Shown here in pieces: positions 43,022 through 51,689 of a stretch of 64,000 nucleotides of DNA (the stretch's first letter is position 1; every line of letters begins with the position of its first letter). The stretch is from Nocardia brasiliensis ATCC 700358. Lineage in GTDB: Bacteria; Actinomycetota; Actinomycetes; Mycobacteriales; Mycobacteriaceae. The position numbers were made by a program, and so were the translations under genes. The stretch lies in NCBI RefSeq assembly GCF_000250675.2, contig NC_018681.1, positions 3,038,001 to 3,102,000 on the forward strand, read 5' to 3'. The notes beneath the pieces were generated by a model. That model was not told the origin of the DNA. It did no database searches and saw only the letters and a program-made list of their open reading frames with translations.

Positions 43022-44743
43022 GTGGGTCAAACACGGATTCAGGCGCGAACAGCTACGAAGCACATCTTCGTGAGCGGTGGAGTCGCCTCCTCATTGGGTA
43101 AAGGTCTTACCGCCTCCAGCCTCGGTCAGCTGCTGACGGCGCGTGGGCTGCGCGTCACGATGCAGAAACTCGACCCGTATCTGAATGTCGATCCCGGCAC
43201 CATGAACCCGTTCCAGCACGGCGAGGTGTTCGTGACCGAGGACGGCGCCGAGACCGATCTGGATGTCGGTCACTACGAGCGGTTCCTGGACCGGGATCTC
43301 ACCCGGGACGCGAATGTGACGACCGGGCAAATCTATTCGACGGTCATCGCCAAGGAGCGGCGCGGCGAGTACCTGGGCGACACCGTCCAGGTGATTCCGC
43401 ATATCACCGACGAGATCAAGAGCCGGGTGCTCGCGATGAGCGCGCCGGACGCGCAGGGGCAGACCCCGGATGTGGTGATCACCGAGATCGGCGGCACCGT
43501 CGGCGACATCGAATCGCAGCCTTTTCTGGAGGCGGCGCGCCAGATCCGGCACGATGTCGGCCGGGACAACGTCTTCTTCCTGCATGTCTCGCTGGTGCCG
43601 TATCTGGCGCCCTCGGGTGAGTTGAAGACCAAGCCGACACAGCATTCGGTGGCGGCGTTGCGCAATATCGGTATCCAGCCCGACGCGCTGATCCTGCGGT
43701 GCGACCGCGAGGTGCCGCAGGCGCTCAAGAGCAAGATCGCGCTGATGTGTGACGTCGATGTCGACGCCTGCATCTCCACCCCGGACGCGCCGTCGATCTA
43801 CGACATCCCGCGCGTGCTGCATCGCGAGGGCTTGGACGCCTATGTGGTGCGCAAGCTCGGGCTGCCGTTCCGCGACGTGGACTGGACCGTGTGGGGCGAC
43901 CTGCTCGACCGGGTGCATTCGCCGCGCGAGACGGTCGAGGTCGCGCTCGTCGGCAAGTACGTCGACCTGCCCGACGCGTACCTGTCGGTCACCGAGGCGT
44001 TGCGCGCGGGCGGTTTCGCCTCGCGGGCCAGGGTGCAGATCCGCTGGGTGCCGTCCGATGAATGCGAGACGCCCGCGGGTGCGCAGGCCGCGCTGCGGGA
44101 CGTGGACGCGGTGCTGATCCCCGGCGGGTTCGGCATCCGCGGCATCGAAGGCAAGGTCGGCGCGATCGCCTACGCCCGCAAGCGCGGTATTCCGTTGCTC
44201 GGGCTGTGCCTCGGCCTGCAGTGCGTGGTCATCGAGGCGGCCAGGTCGGTCGGTCTGGACGAGGCCAATTCGGCCGAGTTCGAGCCGGACACCCCGCATC
44301 CGGTCATCTCCACGATGGCCGATCAGGAACAGGCCGTCGCCGGTGAGGCCGATCTCGGCGGCACCATGCGTCTCGGCGCCTACCCGGCGACCCTGGCCAA
44401 GGGTTCGGTGGTGGCGCAGGCGTACGGCGCCGAGCAGGTGTCCGAGCGGCATCGGCACCGCTACGAGGTGAACAACGCCTACCGTGACCGGATCGCGAAG
44501 AGCGGGCTGCGGTTCAGTGGCACCTCGCCGGACGGGCATCTGGTCGAGTTCGTCGAACTGCCCGCCGACGTGCATCCGTTCTTCGTCGCCACCCAGGCGC
44601 ATCCGGAGCTGAAGAGCAGGCCGACCCGTCCGCATCCGCTGTTCGCGGCGCTGGTCGCGGCGGCCCTGACCTACAAGCTGGCCGAGCGGCTGCCCGTGGA
44701 CATCCCGGACGAAGAGTTCGTGAGCGCGGCGGAGCAGGCGTAG
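43022..44743 (+). CDS. pyrG: CTP synthase
   Basis: This 573-residue enzyme makes CTP from UTP, ATP and glutamine. The N-terminal synthetase domain (1 to about 280) has FVSGGVASSLGKGLTASSLG and QKLDPYLNVDPGTMNPFQHG. The C-terminal class I glutamine amidotransferase domain (about 300-555) has the oxyanion segment GGFGIRG, the nucleophile cysteine in LGLCLGLQ, and HPE in TQAHPELKSRP. The start at GTG 43022 gives an N-terminus typical of the family. It is followed after four bases by the NUDIX gene, as in mycobacteria. Confidence 0.97.
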   Translation: MGQTRIQARTATKHIFVSGGVASSLGKGLTASSLGQLLTARGLRVTMQKLDPYLNVDPGTMNPFQHGEVFVTEDGAETDLDVGHYERFLDRDLTRDANVTTGQIYSTVIAKERRGEYLGDTVQVIPHITDEIKSRVLAMSAPDAQGQTPDVVITEIGGTVGDIESQPFLEAARQIRHDVGRDNVFFLHVSLVPYLAPSGELKTKPTQHSVAALRNIGIQPDALILRCDREVPQALKSKIALMCDVDVDACISTPDAPSIYDIPRVLHREGLDAYVVRKLGLPFRDVDWTVWGDLLDRVHSPRETVEVALVGKYVDLPDAYLSVTEALRAGGFASRARVQIRWVPSDECETPAGAQAALRDVDAVLIPGGFGIRGIEGKVGAIAYARKRGIPLLGLCLGLQCVVIEAARSVGLDEANSAEFEPDTPHPVISTMADQEQAVAGEADLGGTMRLGAYPATLAKGSVVAQAYGAEQVSERHRHRYEVNNAYRDRIAKSGLRFSGTSPDGHLVEFVELPADVHPFFVATQAHPELKSRPTRPHPLFAALVAAALTYKLAERLPVDIPDEEFVSAAEQA

Positions 44744-44747
44744 CGCG

Positions 44748-45410
44748 ATGACGGTGGACGGGGGCGCTGCCGCACCGGGCAGCCACGATTTCGAGACGGT
44801 GTCGAGCGAAACGGTCTACAGCGGGGCGATTCTCGCGCTGCGGCTGGACCAGGTGCGGATGCCGGGCGGCAAGGTCGTCGAGCGGGAGGTGATCGAGCAC
44901 CACGGTGCCGTCGCGGTCGCCGCGATCGATGACGACGACAATGTCGTGCTGATCAACCAGTACCGGCATCCGATCGGCAGGCGGCTGCTCGAGCTGCCCG
45001 CCGGCCTGCTCGATCTGCAGGGCGAGGACCCGCTCGTCGCCGCGCGGCGCGAGCTCGCCGAGGAGACCGGACTGGCCGCGCGGGACTGGTCGGTGCTGGT
45101 GGACGTGGCGCTGTCGCCGGGCTTCACCGACGAGGCGCTGCGCGTGTACGTCGCGCGCGGACTGTACGAAACCGACCAGCCCGAGCCGGAATTCGAGGAA
45201 GCCGATCTGGCGATCGTGCGGATGCCGGTCGCCGACGCGGTGCGCGCGGCACTGGCTGGGGAGATCGTCAACGCGACCGCGGTGGCCGGTGTGCTCGCGC
45301 TCGCCGCGGCGCGGGCCGGTGGCACCGAGCTACGTCCGGCGGACGCGCCGTGGCCGGGTCAGCCCACGGCGTTTCTGCGCCGCAAGGCGGCGCAGAAGTC
45401 CGCGGACTGA
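44748..45410 (+). CDS. NUDIX hydrolase, ADP-ribose pyrophosphatase-like (Rv1700-like)
   Basis: This 220-residue enzyme probably splits ADP-ribose to AMP and ribose 5-phosphate. The NUDIX box starts at GLLDLQGEDPLVAARRELAE and ends with ETG, matching GX5EX7REUXEEXGU. FTDEALRVYVARGL after the box is characteristic of ADP-ribose pyrophosphatases. The position between pyrG and xerD is that of Rv1700. The ATG lies four bases after the pyrG stop, so translation is coupled. Confidence 0.92.
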   Translation: MTVDGGAAAPGSHDFETVSSETVYSGAILALRLDQVRMPGGKVVEREVIEHHGAVAVAAIDDDDNVVLINQYRHPIGRRLLELPAGLLDLQGEDPLVAARRELAEETGLAARDWSVLVDVALSPGFTDEALRVYVARGLYETDQPEPEFEEADLAIVRMPVADAVRAALAGEIVNATAVAGVLALAAARAGGTELRPADAPWPGQPTAFLRRKAAQKSAD

Positions 45411-45422
45411 CGGGGGCGCCGG

Positions 45423-46376
45423 GTGCTCGCGCGGGAACTGGACGCCTACCTCGACCATCTCGCGGTCGAGCGCGGCGCCGCGCGGAACACCCTCGGCGCC
45501 TACCGGCGTGACCTCGGACGCTATCTCGACTTCCTGACCGGGCGCGGCCGCACCGCGCTCGATCAGGTCGCCGAGGGCGACGTCGCCGAATTCACCATGG
45601 CGTTGCGCGCGGGCGGCGCCGACCATCCGCCGCTGGCCGCGAGTTCGGTGGCGCGCGCCCTGATCGCGGTGCGCGGGCTGCACCGGTTCGCGGCCGCCGA
45701 AGGTCTCACCGTCACCGATGTCGCGCACGCGGTGAAACCACCCGCGCCCGGCCGCAGGCTGCCCAAGGCACTGCCCTACGACCAGGTGCTGAAGTTGCTC
45801 GAAGCCGCGGGCGGCGGGGCAGTCGACGATCCGGACGCCGCGCCCGGCACCGACGGCGGACCGCGCGGCCTGCGCGACCGCGCGCTGCTGGAACTGCTCT
45901 ACTCCACCGGCGCGCGCATCTCCGAGATGGTCGGACTGGACGTCGACGATCTCGATATCGCCGAACGCGCGGTCGTGTTGCACGGCAAGGGCGGTAAGCA
46001 ACGCATGGTGCCGATCGGCCGGCCCGCCCTCGCCGCGGTGGACGCCTACCTGGTGCGGGGGCGGCCGATGCTGGCCGCCGCCGGTAAGGCGAACGCGGGC
46101 GCGTTGTTCCTGAACGCGCGCGGGGGCAGGTTGTCGCGCCAGACCGCGTGGCAGGTGTTGCAGACCGCGGCCGAACGCGCGGGCATCGGCGCCGCCGTCT
46201 CACCGCACACGCTGCGCCACTCCTTCGCCACCCATCTGCTCGACGGCGGCGCGGATGTCCGTGTGGTCCAAGAACTCCTGGGCCACGCCTCGGTCACCAC
46301 CACCCAGATCTACACTCTCGTCACGGTGAACACCCTGCGCGAGGTGTGGGCCACCGCGCATCCCCGTGCCCGCTAG
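45423..46376 (+). CDS. xerD: Tyrosine recombinase XerD
   Basis: This 317-residue site-specific recombinase resolves chromosome dimers at dif with XerC. An N-terminal core-binding domain (1-90) leads with LDAYLDHLAVERGAARNTLG. The catalytic domain has the arginine in STGARISEM, the lysine in HGKGGKQRMV, HTLRHSFATHLLDGGADVR with HxxR, the histidine in LLGHASV and the nucleophile tyrosine in TTTQIYTLV. All match XerD rather than an integrase. The GTG at 45423 is chosen by family length (about 300-320). No mobile element surrounds it, so it is the chromosomal copy. Confidence 0.93.
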   Translation: MLARELDAYLDHLAVERGAARNTLGAYRRDLGRYLDFLTGRGRTALDQVAEGDVAEFTMALRAGGADHPPLAASSVARALIAVRGLHRFAAAEGLTVTDVAHAVKPPAPGRRLPKALPYDQVLKLLEAAGGGAVDDPDAAPGTDGGPRGLRDRALLELLYSTGARISEMVGLDVDDLDIAERAVVLHGKGGKQRMVPIGRPALAAVDAYLVRGRPMLAAAGKANAGALFLNARGGRLSRQTAWQVLQTAAERAGIGAAVSPHTLRHSFATHLLDGGADVRVVQELLGHASVTTTQIYTLVTVNTLREVWATAHPRAR

Positions 46377-46708
46377 GGCGGCGCGGTCGCGGCACCGAGT
46401 ATCGTCCGTCTGGAGCACATCCGGACAGCCGCGGGGAGGCGGAAACGGGACAGCTCGGACGAGTCACTCGGCCGCTTCGACATGCGTTTCAACGGTGACC
46501 CGGAGTGGCGCAGAGCGATACGGGGTAGCGTTTTGCTGTTCGCGGCCCGGCGTGGTGCCGCGAACACGCCGCGCGCGTCGCGGCTCTTGCACGCTCATAA
46601 GCGGTAGCGTCTATCGAGAGCTGGACCGTACGAAAGCGAGGTCGGGCCTGATCGGCTTCGCTACGCTCGGCGAGGCAACGGGCAGGAACGTATAAGGAGC
46701 AGCGGATC
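46377..46708. promoter_or_regulatory. Intergenic region before parA
   Basis: This 332-base gap has no convincing gene; in mycobacteria several genes sit here. A hairpin (GTTCGCGG at 46538-46545 with its complement at 46558-46565) may end xerD transcription. TTGCAC at 46587 and TCTATC 17 bases on are a weak promoter candidate. AAGGAG before the GTG at 46709 is the parA ribosome binding site. Confidence 0.4.
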
Positions 46709-47674
46709 GTGACATCAGCCGGAGCGGCAGAGCCGCCGATGGGTGCTGGGGCGGAGCCGCATCCGGGTCCCGCCTCGGCGGCAGCGGCCGAAACCCTGTG
46801 GGGCACCGGGGCCGATCTCCCTGTCGCGGAGGACGCGGCACTCGGCCCGACCGGGCGCCCCCTGCGACTCGTGCCGGACCCGCCGCCGCTGGAACGGCAC
46901 GGCGACGCCCTCATCATCGCCATGTGCAACCAGAAGGGCGGCGTCGGCAAGACCACCTCCACCATCAATCTCGGCGCCTCGCTCGCCGAGTACGGGCGCC
47001 GGGTGCTGCTGGTCGATCTGGACCCGCAGGGCGCGCTGTCCGCGGGATTGGGTGTGGCCCACCACGATCTCGAGCTGACCGTGCACGATCTGCTGGTCGG
47101 CTCCAAAGGCTCGATCGACGACGTGCTGATGCCGACCCGGGTCGAGAACATGGATCTGCTGCCCAGCAACATCGACCTCTCGGCCGCGGAGATCCAGCTG
47201 GTCAACGAGGTCGGGCGGGAGCATTCGCTCGGCCGCGCACTGCATTCCATCCGCGACCGGTACGACTACATCATCATCGACTGCCAGCCGTCGCTCGGGT
47301 TGCTCACCGTCAACGCGCTCGCCTGCGCCGACGGCGTCATCATTCCGATGGAATGCGAATACTTCTCGCTGCGCGGGCTCGCGCTGCTCAACGACACCGT
47401 GGAAAAGGTGCGTGACCGCCTCAACCCCAGGCTCAGCCTGTACGGAATAGTGGTCACCATGTTCGACGCCCGACTACTGCATTCGCGTCAGGTGATGGCG
47501 CGGGTCGTCGAAGTGTTCGGCGACCTGGTCTACGACGCGGCGATCTCGCGTACCGTGCGGTTCCCCGACGCCAGCGTCGCGGGCGAGCCGATCACCACGT
47601 GGGCGCCGAAATCCAGTGGAGCCGAAGCATATCGGGCGATGGCGCGGGAAGTCATCCACCGGTCCGGCCGGTGA
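46709..47674 (+). CDS. ParA/Soj family chromosome-partitioning ATPase (Rv1708-like)
   Basis: This 321-residue protein has a polar N-terminal extension of about 65 residues (proline/alanine rich). The deviant Walker A motif follows: CNQKGGVGKTTSTINLG near residues 73-89. Next come VDLDPQGALSAGLG and YIIIDCQPSLGLLTVNAL, typical of Soj. It hydrolyses ATP in DNA or chromosome positioning. ParB is not in the window; the true parAB pair of actinobacteria is near the origin. This copy is fixed next to scpAB, as Rv1708 is, and probably works with the SMC-ScpAB complex. The scpA start overlaps its stop by four bases. Confidence 0.88.
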   Translation: MTSAGAAEPPMGAGAEPHPGPASAAAAETLWGTGADLPVAEDAALGPTGRPLRLVPDPPPLERHGDALIIAMCNQKGGVGKTTSTINLGASLAEYGRRVLLVDLDPQGALSAGLGVAHHDLELTVHDLLVGSKGSIDDVLMPTRVENMDLLPSNIDLSAAEIQLVNEVGREHSLGRALHSIRDRYDYIIIDCQPSLGLLTVNALACADGVIIPMECEYFSLRGLALLNDTVEKVRDRLNPRLSLYGIVVTMFDARLLHSRQVMARVVEVFGDLVYDAAISRTVRFPDASVAGEPITTWAPKSSGAEAYRAMAREVIHRSGR

Positions 47675-48837
47675 TCGGCGGCAACGACCCCGCACCACCC
47701 GCTACCACCCACACGCCCGGCCACGGGGTCGTCCACGGCGACGACCACCCGTCGGGCGACCTCCTGGAGCGGGCTGCGGCGCGCGCCGACGAGCCGGACC
47801 GTGCGGCGGACGAGGTTACGTCGACCCCGGACCTGCACACATCGGATCATTCCGCCGTACCCCATGATGTCCAGATGCCTGAGCAGCCCGCCGCGAACCC
47901 CGAGCCCCCTTCGGGGTCGAGCGCTGCCGAGCAGACGGTGCAGCCGCGTCCGCAGGGCGTGCACGACGGTGTGGCCGGGGGCACGGATGATTCGGTGGCG
48001 GCCGGGGCGGAGCAGAAGTCCGGGTTTCATCTGCGGTTGAGCAACTTTCAGGGGCCGTTCGATCTGCTGCTGACCCTGATCAGCTCACGGAAGCTCGACG
48101 TCACCGAGGTGGCGTTGCACAAGGTGACCGACGAGTTCATCGCCTACACCAAGGCGTTGACCGCGGCGCTGTCCGACGACGCCACGACGACGCTGCGCGC
48201 CGACAAGATCCTCGACCAGACCACCGAATTCCTGGTCGTCGCCGCCACGCTGCTCGACCTCAAGGCGGCACGACTGCTGCCGTCGGGGGAGATGACCGAC
48301 GCCGAGGACCTCGAACTGCTGGAGGCGCGGGACCTGCTGTTCGCGCGGCTGCTGCAATACCGGGCGTTCAAGCAGGTGGCCGAGTTGCTCGGCGAATTGG
48401 AAGCGGTCGCGCTGCGGCGGTATCCGCGCGCCGTCGGCCTGGAGGAGCGCTTCGCCGACCTGCTGCCCGAGGTTACGCTGGGAGTAGACGCGCACGAATT
48501 CGCCGCGATCGCCGCGGCGGCGTTCCGCCCGCGCCCGGTGCCCAAGGTGGGACTCGACCACCTGCACAACCACGCCGTGTCGATCGCCGAACAGGCCGCG
48601 CTGGTGCTCGAACGATTGAAGCTGGCAGGAAAAGGCGGCTGGACGACCTTCACCGAACTGGTCGCCGACTGCACCGTGCCGGTCGAGATCGTCGCCCGCT
48701 TCCTCGCGCTGCTCGAGCTGTACCGAGGCAAGACGATCGAGTTCGACCAGCCCGACCCGCTCGGCCCCCTGTCGATCAGCTGGATCGGTGACGACGTCCA
48801 GACCAGCACCGTGACCATCGAGGAGGACTACGGGTGA
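47671..48837 (+). CDS. scpA: Segregation and condensation protein ScpA, with disordered N-terminal extension
   Basis: This 388-residue kleisin subunit of the SMC complex starts at a GTG overlapping the parA stop. Residues 1 to about 118 are proline-, histidine- and acid-rich and look disordered, an addition to the usual 250-280-residue form. The ScpA domain begins with FHLRLSNFQGPFDLLLTLIS and ends with ISWIGDDVQTS. The N-terminal part binds the SMC neck and the C-terminal part the SMC head. The start is not certain, because the extension lacks a clear ribosome binding site; a shorter protein from an internal start is possible. It overlaps scpB by four bases. Confidence 0.9.
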   Translation: MIGGNDPAPPATTHTPGHGVVHGDDHPSGDLLERAAARADEPDRAADEVTSTPDLHTSDHSAVPHDVQMPEQPAANPEPPSGSSAAEQTVQPRPQGVHDGVAGGTDDSVAAGAEQKSGFHLRLSNFQGPFDLLLTLISSRKLDVTEVALHKVTDEFIAYTKALTAALSDDATTTLRADKILDQTTEFLVVAATLLDLKAARLLPSGEMTDAEDLELLEARDLLFARLLQYRAFKQVAELLGELEAVALRRYPRAVGLEERFADLLPEVTLGVDAHEFAAIAAAAFRPRPVPKVGLDHLHNHAVSIAEQAALVLERLKLAGKGGWTTFTELVADCTVPVEIVARFLALLELYRGKTIEFDQPDPLGPLSISWIGDDVQTSTVTIEEDYG

Positions 48838-50105
48838 CCGAGCACACCGACACCCCGGTCTCGGCCCAACCGGACGCGGACCCCACCCCAGGCACGGACC
48901 CCGCGAAGGGCTCCGCAGCCGGTCCGGCCACGGCTGCGGCCGGTCGCCTTCGTCCCGCCGGGACTGGTCCTTCGCGAGGGGTCGAGGCAGACTCCGGTGC
49001 CGAGGACGTCGCTGTCACAACGGCTGCCGCCGATGGCTCGGCCGCTGCAGAGGCAAGCCCCGAGGTGGCCGCCGCCGCGCTCCCCGCAGCATCGTCCGCC
49101 CACGGCTCGGCTGCCGCAGACGAGGAGGCGATTCGCGACGGTGTGGACGCCGCTCTCGCGAGGGGCTCCGTCAGGGGTTCGGCTGCAGCCGGTTCGGTTA
49201 CGGCTGCGGCGGGTCGCCTTCGTCCAGCCGGGACTGGTCCTTCGCGTGGGGTCGAGGCGAACTCCAGTGCCGAGGACGTGGCTGTCGCGGTCGCCGCGAC
49301 GGTTGCCGCCGATGGCTCGGCCGCTGCGGCGGCTGGCTTGGAAGCGCCCGCCGAAGGCACGGCGGATCGTTCTGCCGAGGCATTCAATGCCTCCGACGCG
49401 GGCGATGCGTCCGCCGAAAACGTGCCCACGCACGACGCGACACCAGTCGCCGACAACACAGTGTCGGAGTTCACGCCGGAGTTTCTGGAGGATGCCGAGT
49501 TCCGGTCGGCGTTGGAGGCGATGTTGCTCGTCGTGGACGCTCCGGCCCCGGTAGAGCAGTTGGCGGCGGCGTTGGACGACACCACCGAGCGGGTGGAGGG
49601 GGTGTTGCGTGAGCTGTCGGCGGAGTTGTCGGCGCGGGGCAGCGGGATCGATCTGCGTTTCGTCGGAGACGGGTGGCGCTTCTATACTCGCAGCGAGTAC
49701 GCGCCCTATGTGGAACGGGTGCTGCTCGACGGCGCTCGCACCAAACTGACGCGGGCGGCCTTGGAAACTCTGGCGGTGGTGGCATACCGTCAACCGGTGA
49801 CCCGGACCAGGGTCAGCGCGGTGCGCGGCGTGAACGTCGATGGGGTGATGCGCACGCTGCTGGCTCGGGGCTTGATCGCCGAGGCCGGCGTCGACCCGGA
49901 AACGAACGGGACGACGTACAGCACGACCGAGCTGTTCCTGGAACGGATCGGGCTCGCGTCGCTGACCGACCTGCCGCCGCTGGCGCCCCTGCTCCCGGGC
50001 GTCGACCTGATCGATGAGATCAACGAGAGCTTGGACACGGACCCCCGTTACACCAAGCTGAAGAAACCCGCCGAGGCCGACTTGGACCTCGGCAGCGAGG
50101 ATTGA
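48834..50105 (+). CDS. scpB: Segregation and condensation protein ScpB, with long repetitive extension
   Basis: This 423-residue protein has a C-terminal winged-helix ScpB core (about residues 215-405, with LEAMLLVVDAPAPVEQLAAA and ALETLAVVAYRQPVTRTRVS). It binds ScpA and stabilises the SMC-kleisin complex. The first 200 residues are alanine-, glycine- and acid-rich and contain two near-copies of a ~45-residue block (starting GRLRPAGTGPSRGVE), coded by a direct repeat of about 140 bp. Normal ScpB is about 200-250 residues, so this is nearly double. GTG start overlaps scpA by four bases. rluB follows nine bases after the stop. Confidence 0.9.
   Translation: MTEHTDTPVSAQPDADPTPGTDPAKGSAAGPATAAAGRLRPAGTGPSRGVEADSGAEDVAVTTAAADGSAAAEASPEVAAAALPAASSAHGSAAADEEAIRDGVDAALARGSVRGSAAAGSVTAAAGRLRPAGTGPSRGVEANSSAEDVAVAVAATVAADGSAAAAAGLEAPAEGTADRSAEAFNASDAGDASAENVPTHDATPVADNTVSEFTPEFLEDAEFRSALEAMLLVVDAPAPVEQLAAALDDTTERVEGVLRELSAELSARGSGIDLRFVGDGWRFYTRSEYAPYVERVLLDGARTKLTRAALETLAVVAYRQPVTRTRVSAVRGVNVDGVMRTLLARGLIAEAGVDPETNGTTYSTTELFLERIGLASLTDLPPLAPLLPGVDLIDEINESLDTDPRYTKLKKPAEADLDLGSED
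48916..49327. repeat. Two direct repeats of about 140 bp inside scpB
   Basis: Bases 48916 to about 49048 and 49186 to about 49327 are near-identical, 270 bases apart. They differ by single-base changes and a short insertion and code for the repeated GRLRPAGTGPSRGVE blocks. Confidence 0.75.
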
Positions 50106-50114
50106 CAGGACAAA

Positions 50115-51689
50115 ATGAATACGCCCGCTCGCCGAGATGGCACACCGGATCGTAGGAAACGCAGCGACCAGCCCACCAGGGGTGGCGCGACGCGAGACGC
50201 ACGCAGTGCGGCTCGCGGGGGAACAGACCGCGGCAGCGCCCGCGGCGACGGGGGATATCGCGGCACCGCGTCCCGCGGAAACGCCCAGGGCGGCAACGCT
50301 TATCGCGGCAGCGCGGGGGGCGGCTCGTACCGGGACCGCCAGGACGGCGGCGGCTCGTACCGCGGCGGCGCTGCGCAAGGCGGCTCGTACCGCGATCGCA
50401 CGGAAGGCGGCTCCTACCGCGGCCGCTCCGACGGTGACGGCCCCTACCGCGGCCGTAATGACGGCGGAAATACCCAGGGCGGCAACGGATATCGCGGCAC
50501 CCGCAACGGAACTACGCAGGGCGGCAACGGTTACCGCGGTCGCACGGACGGTCCCGCCCAGGGCGGCAACGGTTACCGTGGCCGCACGGACGGTCCCGCC
50601 CAGGGCGGCAACGGTTACCGTGGCCGCACGGACGGTCCTGCCCAGGGCGGCAACGGTTACCGCGGCCGCTCCGACGGTCCCGCACAAGGCGGCTCCTACC
50701 GTCCCCGGACCGAAAACGGCTCCGCGCAAGGCAATTCGGGACGTGGCCCGGGCCAGGGCGGCACCACCCAGTGGGGCACTCCGCCGAACGGCATCCCGGT
50801 GCGCCGGGCCGCCCAGCCCGTGCCGACCGGCAAGAAGAAGAACCCGAAGCCGCAGAAGCAGACGCAGTCCGCGCCGCTGCTCAGCAACGCCAAGCCCGCG
50901 AAGCGGCAGCACGTGGAGCCCGCGGCCGCCGAGGGGCACGTCAAGATGCCGTGGGGCGAGGGCGAGCGTTTGCAGAAGGTGCTGGCCAAGGCGGGTGTGG
51001 CGTCGCGGCGCGCCGCCGAGGAGATGATCGCGCAGGGCCGGGTCGAGGTCGACGGCGCGATCGTGCGCGAGCAGGGTCTGCGGATCGATCCGCAGGTCGC
51101 GGTGGTCCGGGTGGACGGCACCCGCGTGATGGTGCGCGAGGAACTCGTGCACATCGCCTTGAACAAGCCCAAGGGCTGGCAGTCCACCATGTCCGACGAT
51201 CTGGGTCGTCCCTGTGTCGGTGACATCGTCGCCGAGCGGGTGGCGGCGGGTCAGCGCCTGTTCCATGTCGGGCGCCTCGACGCCGACACCGAGGGCCTGC
51301 TGCTGCTCACCAACGACGGAGATCTGGCGCATCGGCTCATGCATCCGTCGTTCCAGGTGTCGAAGACCTATCTGGCCACGGTCAACGGCGAGGTGCACAA
51401 GTCGATCGGCAAACGTCTCAAGGACGGCATCGAGCTGGAGGACGGTCCCGCCAAGGTGGACAGTTTTCAGGTGCTCGAGCTGGGCGAGGGACGTTCGCTG
51501 GTGAAACTGGTGTTGCACGAAGGGCGCAAACACATCGTGCGACGGCTGCTCGACGCGGTCGGCCATCCGGTGACCCGGCTGGTGCGCACCAATATCGGTC
51601 CGGTCGCGCTCGGCGACCAGCGTCCGGGCACGTTGCGGGTGCTCGGTCGCGCGGAAATCGGCAAACTCTACGAGGCGGTGTCGTTGTGA
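50115..51689 (+). CDS. rluB: 23S rRNA pseudouridine synthase RluB-like, with RG-rich N-terminal extension
   Basis: This 524-residue protein joins a disordered, arginine/glycine/tyrosine-rich region (1 to about 265) to an RsuA/RluB enzyme. An S4 domain starts at ERLQKVLAKAGVASRRAAE. The catalytic domain has the aspartate in VGRLDADTEGLLLLTNDGDL. RluB makes pseudouridine 2605 in 23S rRNA. The extension has five units of 14 residues (QGGNGYRGRTDGPA and relatives) and many YRG motifs, similar to RGG RNA-binding tails. The ATG follows AGGACA. The stop overlaps cmk by four bases. Confidence 0.92.
   Translation: MNTPARRDGTPDRRKRSDQPTRGGATRDARSAARGGTDRGSARGDGGYRGTASRGNAQGGNAYRGSAGGGSYRDRQDGGGSYRGGAAQGGSYRDRTEGGSYRGRSDGDGPYRGRNDGGNTQGGNGYRGTRNGTTQGGNGYRGRTDGPAQGGNGYRGRTDGPAQGGNGYRGRTDGPAQGGNGYRGRSDGPAQGGSYRPRTENGSAQGNSGRGPGQGGTTQWGTPPNGIPVRRAAQPVPTGKKKNPKPQKQTQSAPLLSNAKPAKRQHVEPAAAEGHVKMPWGEGERLQKVLAKAGVASRRAAEEMIAQGRVEVDGAIVREQGLRIDPQVAVVRVDGTRVMVREELVHIALNKPKGWQSTMSDDLGRPCVGDIVAERVAAGQRLFHVGRLDADTEGLLLLTNDGDLAHRLMHPSFQVSKTYLATVNGEVHKSIGKRLKDGIELEDGPAKVDSFQVLELGEGRSLVKLVLHEGRKHIVRRLLDAVGHPVTRLVRTNIGPVALGDQRPGTLRVLGRAEIGKLYEAVSL
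50475..50684. repeat. 42-bp tandem repeats in rluB
   Basis: Five consecutive 42-base units start at 50475, 50517, 50559, 50601 and 50643. Units two to four are nearly identical; the first and last differ more. They code for the 14-residue RG-rich repeat. Being coding and in frame, they are not a CRISPR array. Confidence 0.85.

Noticed and set aside
45423..46376. Tyrosine recombinase as an integrase of a mobile element
   Set aside because: It matches XerD closely, sits in the conserved NUDIX-xerD-parA order, and no att site or phage gene is nearby.
50475..50684. 42-bp repeats as a CRISPR array
   Set aside because: The units are directly adjacent without unique spacers and are in frame within rluB.
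48828..51566. 912-codon open frame antisense to scpB and rluB
   Set aside because: It mirrors repetitive coding sequence of both genes and has no recognisable domain; the alanine/valine repeats are shadows of the RG and alanine repeats.
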